Assembly (NCBI GenBank): GCA_036227345.1
Contig: CP109468.1
Span: forward strand, 6,882,001-6,946,000
Reading direction: 5' to 3'
Source: Streptomyces sp. NBC_01463
GTDB taxonomy: Bacteria; Actinomycetota; Actinomycetes; Streptomycetales; Streptomycetaceae
Length of the DNA stretch: 64,000 bases
The notes under the pieces are model-generated. The model searched no databases and was not told where the DNA came from. It saw only the letters and a list, made by a program, of their open reading frames with translations. Below are positions 8,678-17,463 of the stretch, in pieces (positions within the stretch are counted from its first letter, which is position 1; each line of letters opens with the position of its first letter). The position numbers and the translations under genes were made by a program.

Positions 8678-10129
8678 TCACCGCTGCAGCGCGGCCTTCA
8701 TCATCTTCTGGGCGATCGGGGCCGCGAGGCCGTTGCCGCTGACCTCCGAGGCCGACGAACCCGAGTCCTCCACGATCACGGCGACGGCGACCTCCTGGCC
8801 GCTGGAGTCGTCCTTCGCGTACGAGGTGAACCACGCGTACGGGGTGTTGCTGTTGTCCACACCGTTCTCCGCGGTGCCCGTCTTGCCACCGACCTCGGCG
8901 CCGGCGATCCGGGCGTTGGTGCCGGTGCCGTCCTCCACGACGGTCACCATCGCGCTGCGCAGCTGCTTCGCCGTGGACGAGGACACGATCCGTGTCATGT
9001 CGCCGTCCTCGAAGTCCTCCAGTGTGCCGCCCTCGGCGTCCGTCACCTTGGAGACCATGTGCGGTGCCGCCAGCTCGCCGTCGTTGGCGAGGGCCGCCGA
9101 GACCATCGCGATCTGCATCGGCGTCGCGGTGACCTCGAACTGGCCGATGCCTGTCAGCGCGGTCTGCGCCTTGTCCATCCCGGTCGGGTAGATGCTCTTC
9201 GACGCCCGGACCGGCACATCGAGCTTCTCGGTGTTGAAGCCGAACTTCTCCGCCATCGCCCGCACCTTGTCCTGGCCGAGATCGGCGGCGACCTTGCCGA
9301 AGACGTTGTTGCAGGAGTACTGGAGCGCCACCCGCAGCGTGGCGTTCTCGCAGGGTGCGGAGGCGCTCTCGTTCTTCAGGGGGGTGCTGGTGCCGGGCAG
9401 TGTGTACGGCATCGGGCTCCTGGTCGGCTCGTCGACCGAGCCGTACAGCCCGTCCTCCAGCGCGGCCGACGCCACCACCAGCTTGAACGTCGAACCCGGC
9501 GCCAGCGGCTGCCGCAGCGCCCGGTTGACCAGCGGCTTGTCCGGATCGGCGAGCAGTTTCTTCCAGGCGTCGCCGTCCGTCGTCCCGCTGATGTCCGAGG
9601 GGTCGTACGACGGAGAGGAGACCATGCCGAGGATCTGCCCGCTCTTCGGGTCGATCGCGACGGCCGCGCCCTTGTCGTCCCCGAGCGCGTCGGCCGCCGC
9701 CTTCTGGACGGCCGGGTCGATCGTCGTGAGCACACTGCCGGGCGCGTTCTGCTTGCCGGTCAGCGCGTCCAGCGGGTTCTTCAGCCGGTCGCCGGTGCCG
9801 TCCAGCACATGGCTGTAGATCCCCTCCAGCTGCGTCGAGCCGTAGGCCTGGGAGCTGTAGCCGGTGACGGCCGAGTAGAGGTCGCCGTCCTTGTAGCTGC
9901 GCTTGTACGCGAGATCGCTGCCCTCCGTCCTCTTCGATCCGGTGACCGGGGAGCCGGCCACGATGATGTCCCCGAGCGGCTGCGCGTACTGCGCGATGGT
10001 GTTCCGCCGGTTGTGGTCGTCGTCTGCGAGCGCCCGGGCCTGGTACGCCTGCACCCAGGTCGCCCGCCCCAGAAGGGCGAGGACCAGCAGCAGGGAGAAG
10101 ACCGAGGCGCGCCTGATCGTCTTGTTCAT
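8678..10129 (-). CDS. pbpA: Penicillin-binding protein, class B transpeptidase (PbpA-like)
   Basis: The 483-residue protein has one N-terminal membrane anchor (about 9-27, SVFSLLLVLALLGRATWV), a dimerisation region, and a penicillin-binding domain with all three active-site motifs: SxxK in PGSTFK, SxN in YSCNN and KTG in GGKTGTAE. It cross-links peptidoglycan outside the membrane. Size and the start MNKTIRRA match the actinobacterial PbpA group that usually sits beside the FtsW/RodA-Stk locus; here it stands alone, so it is probably one of several paralogues. ATG 10129 was chosen for position of the anchor; no strong ribosome site is visible. Confidence 0.88.
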   Translation of the reverse strand: MNKTIRRASVFSLLLVLALLGRATWVQAYQARALADDDHNRRNTIAQYAQPLGDIIVAGSPVTGSKRTEGSDLAYKRSYKDGDLYSAVTGYSSQAYGSTQLEGIYSHVLDGTGDRLKNPLDALTGKQNAPGSVLTTIDPAVQKAAADALGDDKGAAVAIDPKSGQILGMVSSPSYDPSDISGTTDGDAWKKLLADPDKPLVNRALRQPLAPGSTFKLVVASAALEDGLYGSVDEPTRSPMPYTLPGTSTPLKNESASAPCENATLRVALQYSCNNVFGKVAADLGQDKVRAMAEKFGFNTEKLDVPVRASKSIYPTGMDKAQTALTGIGQFEVTATPMQIAMVSAALANDGELAAPHMVSKVTDAEGGTLEDFEDGDMTRIVSSSTAKQLRSAMVTVVEDGTGTNARIAGAEVGGKTGTAENGVDNSNTPYAWFTSYAKDDSSGQEVAVAVIVEDSGSSASEVSGNGLAAPIAQKMMKAALQR

Positions 10130-10220
10130 CCCGCTGGAGGGACGAGCGGGACGCCGCGCTCCGTTCCCGGTTGTGCCGCTTCTCACCCATTCCTCATCGA
10201 GGCCGGCCGGGCCGCCGGGG

Positions 10221-10880
10221 TCACCCCGGGGTGATGAATCCCGACTCGTACGCGGCGATGACCGCCTGGGTCCGGTCGCGGGTGCCGGTCTTCGCCAGCA
10301 CGCCCGCCACATGGCTCTTCGCCGTCGCCGGGCCCACCCGCAGCCGGGCGGCGATCTCCGCGTTGGTGAGCCCGGCCGCCATCAGCCGCAGCACGTCCGC
10401 CTCCCGGTCGGTGAGCCTGGCCGCCCAGCGCGGCGCGGCGGACGGCTGCCGCTTCCCGTACTCGGCCGCCAGACCCCGCACCGCCGCGGGGAAGAGCAGC
10501 GAGTCGCTGCGGGCGACCAGGCGCACCGCCTGCACCAGGTCCTCGGCCGCCGCCCGCTTCAGCAGGAAACCCGCAGCCCCGGCCCGCAGGGCCTCGTACA
10601 CGTACGCGTCGTTCTCGAAGGTGGTGACGACGACGACGCGGGGCGCCGGGTCGAGCGTGGCCAGGATCTGTTCGGTGGCGCGGATCCCGTCGGTCTCCGG
10701 CATCCGCACGTCCATCAGCACCACGTCGGGGCGCAGCGCGCGCACCACGGAGACGGCCTCGGCGCCGGTCGCCGCCTCGCCCACGACCTCCAGTCCCTCC
10801 TCCGCGTCCAGGATCACCCGCAGGGCGGTGCGGACCATGCGTTCGTCGTCGGCGAGGACGATCCGGACCGTTGTGCTCAT
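10221..10880 (-). CDS. NarL/FixJ-type response regulator
   Basis: The 219-residue protein has a receiver domain (1-120) with the acidic pocket DD at 11-12, phospho-acceptor Asp 57 in VVLMDVRMPETDG, a Thr in VVTTFEN and a Lys in LLKRA. The C-terminal LuxR helix-turn-helix (about 152-210) reads LTDREADVLRLMAAGLTNAE. It is phosphorylated by the histidine kinase encoded immediately upstream, whose stop overlaps this ATG by 4 bp. Target genes are unknown; the coupled membrane protein is a candidate part of the same signalling unit. Confidence 0.92.
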   Translation of the reverse strand: MSTTVRIVLADDERMVRTALRVILDAEEGLEVVGEAATGAEAVSVVRALRPDVVLMDVRMPETDGIRATEQILATLDPAPRVVVVTTFENDAYVYEALRAGAAGFLLKRAAAEDLVQAVRLVARSDSLLFPAAVRGLAAEYGKRQPSAAPRWAARLTDREADVLRLMAAGLTNAEIAARLRVGPATAKSHVAGVLAKTGTRDRTQAVIAAYESGFITPG

Positions 10881-12127
10881 CGCTGCTCCTGTGCGGGGGT
10901 GTGCAGGGGGACGAGGGCGGTCAGCCGCCAGTGGCCCTCGTGTTCTCCGGCCTCGGTACGGCCGCCGAGCAGGACCGCCCGTTCGGCGATGCCGCGCAGC
11001 CCGCGGCCGCCGCCGGGACGCACCACCGGCGGCCGCCCGGTCAGCGGGCTGGTCATGACGATCTCCAGTTCCGTGGCGCGGACCGTGATCCGCAGCCGCA
11101 CCGGCTTTCCGCGCCCGCCGTGCCGCAGCGCGTTGCTCAGCCCCTCCTGCACGATCCGGTACGCCTCGCGCGACACCGCCGCGGGGACGGCGCCCGGATC
11201 GCCCTCGGTGGTGCGGGAGACGGGCAGCCCGCAGTGCGCCAGCAGTCCGTCCAGCGCGTCGAGCCCCGGCCCCGACGCCGTGTCCGGTGTCCCGTCGTCC
11301 TTGCGCAGCAGGCCCAGGACGGTGTCGAGTTCGCCGACCGTGCGCCGCGTCGTCTCCTCGATCGCGGTCAGCGCGGCCCGGACGAACTCCGGGTCGCTGT
11401 CCAGCACCCGGCGGGCGGCGCCGGCCTGGAGGGTGACGGCGCTCAGCGCGTGGCCGACCGAGTCGTGCAGTTCCCGGGCCAGCCGGTTGCGGACCGCGAG
11501 GCCGGCCGCGCGGCGTTCGGCGGCGGCCAGCCGGTCGTCGGGCGTCGGGCCGAGCAGCGCCGGCGCCCGGTCCGCCAGCAGCGCCCCGGCCGCCGCCGCG
11601 CAGCAGGCCAGCGCCACCAGCATCGCGATCCCGGCGAGCGGCGCCAGGGCGATCACCCAGGTCCGGTCCAGCGCCTCGGGCAGGCCCCGCACCGGCGAGT
11701 CCCGCACGGCCGTGAGGAGCGGCAGCCCGATGACCCCCACCGCGAACGGGGTCAGAGCCAGCGTCATGCCGCTGATGATGCCGCCGAGCATGACGTGCAG
11801 GGTGAACCAGGCGGCCGAGCGGACCCGGGCCTGCCGGGTCCTGGCCGGCCCGTCGGCGAGCTGCCGGTCCGGCGGCAGGCCGCACAGGGCGCGGGCGACG
11901 GCCGCCGAGAGCGGCCGGGCGAGCGGGAGGAGCGCGGTGACCGCGGCCATCGGCAGGGCGAAGGCGAACGCGGTCAGCTGGCTGACCGGTGAGGTGAAGA
12001 CGTCGGCGTCCGGGCTGGACGCGCCGACGATGACCGTGCCGACGAGGAAGTACGGCATCAGCAGGGCGCCGCCGATGATCAGGTGCAGCCAGCGCAGCCG
12101 GGCCCGCCGCCCGATGAGCGGGGTCAC
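10877..12127 (-). CDS. Membrane sensor histidine kinase (NarL partner)
   Basis: The 416-residue kinase starts with four to five membrane helices (about 14-190), then the HisKA_3 dimerisation helix with the phosphorylated His in LARELHDSVGHALS, and a HATPase_c domain with N-box EGLSNALRHGG and G-box GGGRGLRGIAERA. It lacks an obvious extracellular sensor, so sensing is likely intramembrane. GTG 12127 overlaps the upstream stop (GTGA) and gives a start just before the first helix; a longer in-frame extension upstream lies inside the neighbouring gene and is rejected. It transfers phosphate to the following response regulator. Confidence 0.9.
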   Translation of the reverse strand: MTPLIGRRARLRWLHLIIGGALLMPYFLVGTVIVGASSPDADVFTSPVSQLTAFAFALPMAAVTALLPLARPLSAAVARALCGLPPDRQLADGPARTRQARVRSAAWFTLHVMLGGIISGMTLALTPFAVGVIGLPLLTAVRDSPVRGLPEALDRTWVIALAPLAGIAMLVALACCAAAAGALLADRAPALLGPTPDDRLAAAERRAAGLAVRNRLARELHDSVGHALSAVTLQAGAARRVLDSDPEFVRAALTAIEETTRRTVGELDTVLGLLRKDDGTPDTASGPGLDALDGLLAHCGLPVSRTTEGDPGAVPAAVSREAYRIVQEGLSNALRHGGRGKPVRLRITVRATELEIVMTSPLTGRPPVVRPGGGRGLRGIAERAVLLGGRTEAGEHEGHWRLTALVPLHTPAQEQR

Positions 12128-13134
12128 GTCCGGTGGCCGGGGCGCGGCCGGGTCCGCGCCGCGCGCTCCACCAGGAAGTAGGCGCCCAGGGTCATCACCA
12201 GCGTCCCGACCAGCATCTGCACAGCGTAGACGAGCACCATGGCGGCGGTGGGCCGGTCGGCGAGGTCGTCGACGTTGCCCAGCGAGGCGATGCTCATCCA
12301 GCCGCCCCAGCAGGCCGTCGTTCCGGAGCCGCCCCAGGCCAGGGCGAGCGGCAGCCGCAGCGGCAGCGCGGAGTCGCGGCGGAAGGCGAGGAGCAGGGCT
12401 CCGGCGACGGCGGCGACGACGAAGAGGACGTAGACGGCGTCGAGGACCTGGGTCCCGCTGGTGCGGTCCTCGATCCAGCCCTCGCAGAGGCCGGTGGTCG
12501 ACCCGGCGGCCCAGAGCAGGTGCAGGGTGCCGGGGACCAGGGCGGTCAGCGAGGCGGCGACGGCGGCGGCCCGCAGCGCGGGAGCGGTGGGGCTGTCCGG
12601 GAGTTCGCGCAGTGTGCCCTGCCAGAGGTGGCCCCAGCGGTCCCTTGCGTACAGCGCGAACAGGGTGCCGAGGGCCAGGCCCTGGATGATGAAGCCGGTG
12701 TAGACGACGCCGAAGACCCACTCGTCCAGGAAGGGGCGGCTAGCCTCGCCCTTGTTCGCGGCCGTCCCGCCGAGGGCCTGGACCAGCAGTTGGAGCGGGT
12801 AGCCGGTCATGATCGGCAGCAGCAGTCCGGTCGCCACCCACATCGGCAGGACGAGCAGCCAGGCGGGTACGCGCCGGCCCCAGGGCCGGGTGAGCAGCAG
12901 GGCGATGACCACGACCGCGCTGTCCATCAGGACCGACGCACCGTTCGCGACGGCCATCGTGGTGCGGTGGTCGAGGAGTGTGCTGCCGGACGGAATCCCC
13001 ACGTGACTGCCGCAGATCCAGGCGGCCTTGAGGACGATGTAGGGCAGGCAGGCGACGATCGCGACGGTGCGGAGCACGGCGCGGAGACGGTGGGCCGCCG
13101 GTGCGGGAGCCGGCGCGAGCGGTGTCTGTGTCAT
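12124..13134 (-). CDS. Polytopic membrane protein coupled to the two-component system
   Basis: The 336-residue protein has about eight hydrophobic helices, including VAIVACLPYIVLKAAWI near the N-terminus and AMVLVYAVQMLVGTLVMTL near the C-terminus. No family could be assigned with confidence. It is the first gene of a three-gene unit (membrane protein, kinase, regulator) joined by 4-bp overlaps, so it is likely part of the sensing apparatus or its ligand handling. ATG 13134 was chosen over an upstream in-frame start because GGAAG lies 11 bp before it and the upstream segment is not hydrophobic. Confidence 0.7.
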   Translation of the reverse strand: MTQTPLAPAPAPAAHRLRAVLRTVAIVACLPYIVLKAAWICGSHVGIPSGSTLLDHRTTMAVANGASVLMDSAVVVIALLLTRPWGRRVPAWLLVLPMWVATGLLLPIMTGYPLQLLVQALGGTAANKGEASRPFLDEWVFGVVYTGFIIQGLALGTLFALYARDRWGHLWQGTLRELPDSPTAPALRAAAVAASLTALVPGTLHLLWAAGSTTGLCEGWIEDRTSGTQVLDAVYVLFVVAAVAGALLLAFRRDSALPLRLPLALAWGGSGTTACWGGWMSIASLGNVDDLADRPTAAMVLVYAVQMLVGTLVMTLGAYFLVERAARTRPRPGHRT

Positions 13135-13227
13135 GACACCCACGCTTCCGCGCGGCCGCTCCCGGCACGTCATGCCGGGCGACGATCCGTCTCCGCCGCG
13201 CGGCGGAGACGGATCGCCGAGGAGACC

Positions 13228-14568
13228 TCAGACGAGTTCGGGCTGCAGCTCCGGCCGGCGCACCGGCGCCGCCTTCGGTTCCCACTGCCTGGTGGTCCGC
13301 ACGTACCCGTAGACCACCGAGGCCGTCGCGAGCATGAGCAGCGGGCCGGACAGCCACGGGTGGTCGCCCAGTTGGGTCGGCAGATAGCGGGTGGCCACCA
13401 GGATCGCGGCGAAGACCGTGGTGCCGTAGGCGACCAGCCGGGTCGCGGACCGGTCCCAGCCGCGTTCGAGCGAGCGCAGGGCCGTCTCGATCGTGACGGT
13501 GAAGATCACGCCGGTGATGATGTCGATGCCGTAGTGGTAGCCGAAGCCCAGTGTCGCGGCGAGCGTGGCGACCAGCCAGAACGCGCCCGCGAACCGCAGG
13601 TACCAGGGGCCCTTGCGGGAGTGGATGAAGATCGTGGTGGCCCAGGCCGTGTGCAGGCTGGGCATGCAGTTGCGCGGGGTGATGCCGTCGAACGGCATGT
13701 GCTGCGGAACGCCGTGCGGCGGCATCGTGTCGGGCCAGATGTTGGCCATGGCCCACTGCCCGCCGTCCGCGCCGTAGGCGAAGACCGGTCCGACGACCGG
13801 GAAGATCATGTAGATGGCCGGTCCGAGGAGGCCTATCACCAGGAAGGTGCGCACCAGGTGGTGGGACGGGAAGCGGCGCTCGTCCGCCACGTTGCGCAGC
13901 TGGTAGAGCGCGACGACGACCGCGGCCACCGCGAGCTGGGTGTAGACGGAGTTGAGGAAGTGCTCGCCGAACGATCCGGTCGCCCGGACCATCCGGCCCA
14001 CCAGCCACGAGGGGTTGCCCAGCGCGTGGTCGGCGGTCGCCACGTACTGGTCGAGCACCAGCGGGCGGGTCTTCGAGGTGATGAGCAGCCAGGTGTCACC
14101 GGTCTTGCGGCCGGTCACCAGCAGCAGGCCCAGCCCGACGCCCTTGAGCAGCAGGACGCGTTCGCGACCGGTGCGGCGTGTGACGGCGATCACCGCGCAC
14201 CCCAGGATCACCCACAGAGCGCCGTTCCCGAAGGGATGGCCCTGGGTCACCGGGGCGTCGGCCACCCAGCGCACCAGCAGGATCACGAGGTCGATGCCGA
14301 TCGCGGTCCCCACCGCGATGAACCGCTGCCGCCAGGTGAGCACCACCAGCATCAGCCCCATGCTGGCGTACAGCAGGAACCCCGAGGCGGGGGCGAATAT
14401 CACCTCGCGCGCCTGGCTGGCGATGGGTCCCGGCAGACCGTAGTGGCGTGCGGCGAATTCCAGGGCGACGAGGAATCCGATGCCCACCACCGCCGCCGCG
14501 GCCCACAGCGCCGCTTGCGGCCGACGCCATGAGGTGAACGCATTTCGGCTGGTTATTCGCGAAAACAC
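13228..14568 (-). CDS. PAP2-superfamily phosphatase / inositolphosphotransferase-like membrane protein
   Basis: The frame encodes about ten membrane helices and ends with the Aur1/Ipt1-like PAP2 signature: CMPSLHTAWATT (catalytic His after SL) and YHYGIDIITG (second His with Asp). Family members dephosphorylate or transfer lipid phosphates such as undecaprenyl or phosphatidate. The start is uncertain: GTG 14568 (446 residues) coincides with the onset of normal Streptomyces codon use, whereas ATGs at 14688 and 14700 would add 40-44 residues from an AT-richer stretch. None has a clear ribosome site, so a leaderless start is possible. It stands alone; the role is inferred only from the family. 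Confidence 0.82.
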   Translation of the reverse strand: MFSRITSRNAFTSWRRPQAALWAAAAVVGIGFLVALEFAARHYGLPGPIASQAREVIFAPASGFLLYASMGLMLVVLTWRQRFIAVGTAIGIDLVILLVRWVADAPVTQGHPFGNGALWVILGCAVIAVTRRTGRERVLLLKGVGLGLLLVTGRKTGDTWLLITSKTRPLVLDQYVATADHALGNPSWLVGRMVRATGSFGEHFLNSVYTQLAVAAVVVALYQLRNVADERRFPSHHLVRTFLVIGLLGPAIYMIFPVVGPVFAYGADGGQWAMANIWPDTMPPHGVPQHMPFDGITPRNCMPSLHTAWATTIFIHSRKGPWYLRFAGAFWLVATLAATLGFGYHYGIDIITGVIFTVTIETALRSLERGWDRSATRLVAYGTTVFAAILVATRYLPTQLGDHPWLSGPLLMLATASVVYGYVRTTRQWEPKAAPVRRPELQPELV

Positions 14569-14891
14569 CCGCGATGCTATAGGTATCAAGTGTTTGGCCG
14601 ATTTGTTAGTTGTGGTCGGATAGGTCGCACTTGGCGTCGGACCGTACGTTTTTCCGGTGCGGAGCGGGCGATGAGGGCGGTCGCCCATGAATTCGAGCAT
14701 GTTATCGGAGCGGTCCGCGGGGGCCCTGGTCACGGGCGGTACGAGGGCGGACCGGGGCGGAGCCCGACAGTCCGGATCGGCCGTCCGGACAAGGGAGTCG
14801 GGGGCGCCGGGGCCCGTCGGCGCAGGGCGGACCGTGAGCGACGACACACGCCGCGCGGTCCCGCCGCTTCAGGGGCGACCGGGGCGCCGCC
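14569..14891. other. Intergenic stretch upstream of the PAP2 gene
   Basis: About 320 bp without a convincing gene. Its proximal 120 bp (14569-14690) is clearly AT-richer than the surroundings and contains TTGATA and TATAGC-like steps on the minus strand; it probably holds the PAP2 promoter, or an N-terminal extension of that protein. The distal part is GC-rich and featureless. Confidence 0.4.
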
Positions 14892-15016
14892 TCAGGGGCG
14901 GCCGCCGGGGCCCTCGCCGGTGAAGGCGGACGCGGGGACCGGCTCGGGGCCGGACATCCGGACGGAGAACAGCGGCAGGCCGCTCTCCCGCGCCTCGCGC
15001 AGACCCGCTTCCAGGG
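14892..15016 (-). pseudogene. Coding-like tail without a start codon, downstream of the IclR gene
   Basis: Directly after the IclR stop, a different minus-strand frame runs to a TGA at 14892-14894 and reads EAGLREARESGLPLFSVRMS, then PEPVPASAFTG to a Pro-rich end. About 40 consecutive codons have over 90 percent G or C in the third position, as in true Streptomyces genes, yet no ATG, GTG or TTG lies in frame within a usable distance. It looks like the 3' remnant of a lost gene. The family is not recognised; a chance effect of GC-rich DNA is possible. Confidence 0.35.
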
Positions 15017-15787
15017 TCAGAGCCTCCGGGTCGCGAGGGTCAGCCGGTCGCGCGCGTCGAACAGGGCGTCCTTGACCATCTGTTCGTGCGCGGGGGTCAG
15101 CCGGGCGACCGGCACCGAGCAGCTGATGGCGTCACGGGCCGGGGTGCGGTACGGGACGGCGACGCCGAAGCAGCGCAGCCCCAGCGTGTTCTCCTCGCGG
15201 TCCACGGCGTAGCCCTGCTCGCGGATCAGGTGCAGCTCCTCGATGAGCTTCTCCCGGTCCGTCAGGGTGTGTTCGGTGAGCGCGGGCAGCGTCTCGGGCA
15301 GCATCTTGCGCACCTGCTCGTCGCTGTGGGTGGCCAGCAGGGCCTTGCCGAGCGAGGTCGAGTGCGCGGGCAGCCGGCGGCCGACGCGGGTGAAGGGGCG
15401 CAGGTAGTGCTGGGACTGCCGGGTGGCGAGGTACACCACGTTCGTCCCGTCGAGACGGGCGAGGTGGATGGTCTCCGTGGTGTCGTCGGAGAGCCGGTCC
15501 AGGGTGGGGCGGGCCGCCGCGACCACCTCGTCGCCGTCGATGTACGAGGTGCCGACCAGCAGCGCCCGCACCCCGATCCCGTACCGGGTCCCGGTCGCGT
15601 CCGTCTCCACCCAGCCCAGCTCGACCAGGGTGCGCAGCAGCATGTAGAGGCTGGACTTGGGGTATCCGACCGCTTCCTGCACCGCGGCGAGCGAGTGCAT
15701 GCCCGGCCGCCCGGCGAAGTACTCCAGCAGCTCCACCGTCCGTACCGCGGACTTGACCTGTGCCCCACCAGACTCGGCAACCGACAT
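15017..15787 (-). CDS. IclR-family transcriptional regulator
   Basis: The 256-residue protein has an N-terminal winged helix (about 12-75; SAVRTVELLEYFAGR, then VGYPKSSLYMLLRTLVELGW) and a C-terminal IclR effector domain (85-250) with the typical HSTSLGKALLA and ENTLGLRCFGVAVP segments that bind small organic acids. It is divergent from the aldehyde dehydrogenase gene; a palindrome lies between them. It is inferred to repress sugar-acid (glucarate, galactarate or uronate) catabolism and to be released by an acid intermediate. ATG 15787 follows GGGGCGTAGGG; an in-frame start at 15811 is an alternative. Confidence 0.88.
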   Translation of the reverse strand: MSVAESGGAQVKSAVRTVELLEYFAGRPGMHSLAAVQEAVGYPKSSLYMLLRTLVELGWVETDATGTRYGIGVRALLVGTSYIDGDEVVAAARPTLDRLSDDTTETIHLARLDGTNVVYLATRQSQHYLRPFTRVGRRLPAHSTSLGKALLATHSDEQVRKMLPETLPALTEHTLTDREKLIEELHLIREQGYAVDREENTLGLRCFGVAVPYRTPARDAISCSVPVARLTPAHEQMVKDALFDARDRLTLATRRL

Positions 15788-15887
15788 CGCCCTACGCCCC
15801 TTCCAGCCCACTTACGAAACCCTGCGACTTCTTGCCAACACCGAACGCCCGGAAATAGAGTCGCTTCATATTCACGATCAGGAACTC

Positions 15888-15905
15888 TGTTCAGAATACC
15901 GAACA
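15888..15905. promoter_or_regulatory. Putative IclR operator, TGTTC-N8-GAACA
   Basis: An inverted repeat with perfect 5-bp arms TGTTC (15888-15892) and GAACA (15901-15905) around AGAATACC lies in the 155-bp divergent region, 37 bp before the dehydrogenase start. The spacing and the GTTC...GAAC composition are typical of IclR-family operators. It can control both divergent promoters. It is inferred to be the site of the adjacent IclR protein. Confidence 0.6.
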
Positions 15906-15942
15906 ACTTCTGATGTGTGGCAGTGGAGCGGAAGGAAACACG

Positions 15943-17463
15943 GTGGCAGCAGCACCAGTCTGGAGCGTCGACCCCCGCACCGGGAACCCGCGTGAGCAGG
16001 TTGCGGTGGAGGCTACAGCGGAGGAGGTCGACCGCGTGGTCCGGGCCGCTCACGCCGTACGCGGCTCCCTCGCCGACCGCACCGTGCGCGCCGCGTTCCT
16101 GCGCACCGCGGCCGATCTGCTCACCGAGGCCGGCGAACACGTCATCGAGGCCGCCGACGCCGAGACGGCGCTCGGCCCGGCCCGGCTGACCGGCGAACTC
16201 GCCCGCACCGCGGCCCAGCTGCGGGCCTTCGCCGAGGTCGTCGACGAGGGCGCGTACCTCGACATCCACATCGACCACGCGGACGCCACCCGCACCCCGC
16301 CGTGGCCCGACCTGCGGCGCTACAAGATCCCGCTCGGCGTCGTCGCCGTCTACGCGGCCAGCAACTTCCCGCTCGCCTTCTCCGTACCCGGCGGCGACAC
16401 CGCGAGCGCCCTCGCGGCAGGCTGCCCGGTCGTCGTCAAGGCCCACCCCGACCACCCCGCGACCTCCGAACTGTGCGCCTCCGTGCTGCGCAGGGCCGCG
16501 GCGCAGCACGGACTGCCCGAGGACGTCGTCACCCTGGTGCACGGCTTCGAGGCGGGCGTCGAACTGGTCAGGCACCCCCTCGTCGGCGCCGCCGGCTTCA
16601 CCGGCTCGGTGCGTGGCGGCCGCGCCCTGTTCGACGCGGCGGCGGCCCGGCCCGCCCCCATCCCGTTCCACGGCGAACTCGGCTCCCTCAACCCCGTCGT
16701 CGTCACCGAGGCGGCCGCCGCCGAGCGCGGCGAGCAGATCGGTGCGGGCCTCGCGGGCTCGATGACCATGGGCGCGGGCCAGTTCTGCACCAAGCCCGGC
16801 TTCGTCCTCGCCCCCGCGGGCGAGACCGGCGACCGGCTCCTGAAGTCCCTCACCGAAGCGGTCAGCGACACCGAGGCCGGGGTGCTCCTCGACCACCGGA
16901 TGCGCGACGCCTTCCTCGCGGGGGTGCGCGAGCGCGCCGGACTTCCCGAAGTGGAAGCCCCGGTCACCCCCGGAGCGGGCAGCGAACACACGGTCGCGGC
17001 CGGCTTCCTGACCGTGCCGGCCCGGCTGCTCACCACCGAGGGCGCGCACGACGCGCTCCTGGAGGAGTGCTTCGGCCCGGTCACCGTCGTCGCCCGCTAC
17101 ACCTCCGAGGACGAGATCGCCGCGGTGCTGTCCCGGCTCCCCGGCAACCTCACCGCCACCCTCCAGATCGCCACCGAGGAGGCCGACGGCAGCGCCGCAG
17201 GACTCCTGGCCGCGCTCACCCCGCTGGCCGGCCGCGTCCTGGTCAACGGCTGGCCGACCGGTGTCGCCGTCGCCCCCGCCCAGCACCACGGCGGCCCCTA
17301 CCCGGCCACCACCTCCACCTCCACCTCGGTCGGCGCCACCGCGATCGAGCGCTGGCTGCGCCCGGTCAGCTACCAGACGGTCCCCGAGGCGCTGCTTCCG
17401 CCGGAACTCCGCGAGGACAACCCCCAGAACCTGCCCCGCCGCGTGGACGGACACCCCGCATGA
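15943..17463 (+). CDS. Aldehyde dehydrogenase, alpha-ketoglutarate semialdehyde type
   Basis: The 506-residue protein belongs to the ALDH superfamily: nucleotide-binding segments (VAVYAASNFPLAFSVPGGD, then FTGSVRGGRALFD), general base Glu 245 in HGELGS and catalytic Cys 282 in GAGQFCTKPG. The GQFCTKPG form and length match 2,5-dioxovalerate (alpha-ketoglutarate semialdehyde) dehydrogenases, the last step of oxidative glucarate/galactarate or pentose catabolism to 2-oxoglutarate. GTG 15943 has GGAAGGA 6 bp upstream. Pectin-derived galacturonate is a plausible source of substrate. The following DUF1349 gene overlaps by 4 bp. Exact substrate is inferred. Confidence 0.85.
   Translation: MAAAPVWSVDPRTGNPREQVAVEATAEEVDRVVRAAHAVRGSLADRTVRAAFLRTAADLLTEAGEHVIEAADAETALGPARLTGELARTAAQLRAFAEVVDEGAYLDIHIDHADATRTPPWPDLRRYKIPLGVVAVYAASNFPLAFSVPGGDTASALAAGCPVVVKAHPDHPATSELCASVLRRAAAQHGLPEDVVTLVHGFEAGVELVRHPLVGAAGFTGSVRGGRALFDAAAARPAPIPFHGELGSLNPVVVTEAAAAERGEQIGAGLAGSMTMGAGQFCTKPGFVLAPAGETGDRLLKSLTEAVSDTEAGVLLDHRMRDAFLAGVRERAGLPEVEAPVTPGAGSEHTVAAGFLTVPARLLTTEGAHDALLEECFGPVTVVARYTSEDEIAAVLSRLPGNLTATLQIATEEADGSAAGLLAALTPLAGRVLVNGWPTGVAVAPAQHHGGPYPATTSTSTSVGATAIERWLRPVSYQTVPEALLPPELREDNPQNLPRRVDGHPA

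Noticed and set aside
12133-14532. 799-residue plus-strand open frame
   Set aside because: It is antisense to the membrane protein and PAP2 genes; composition is His/Arg/Gly-rich with no recognisable domain.
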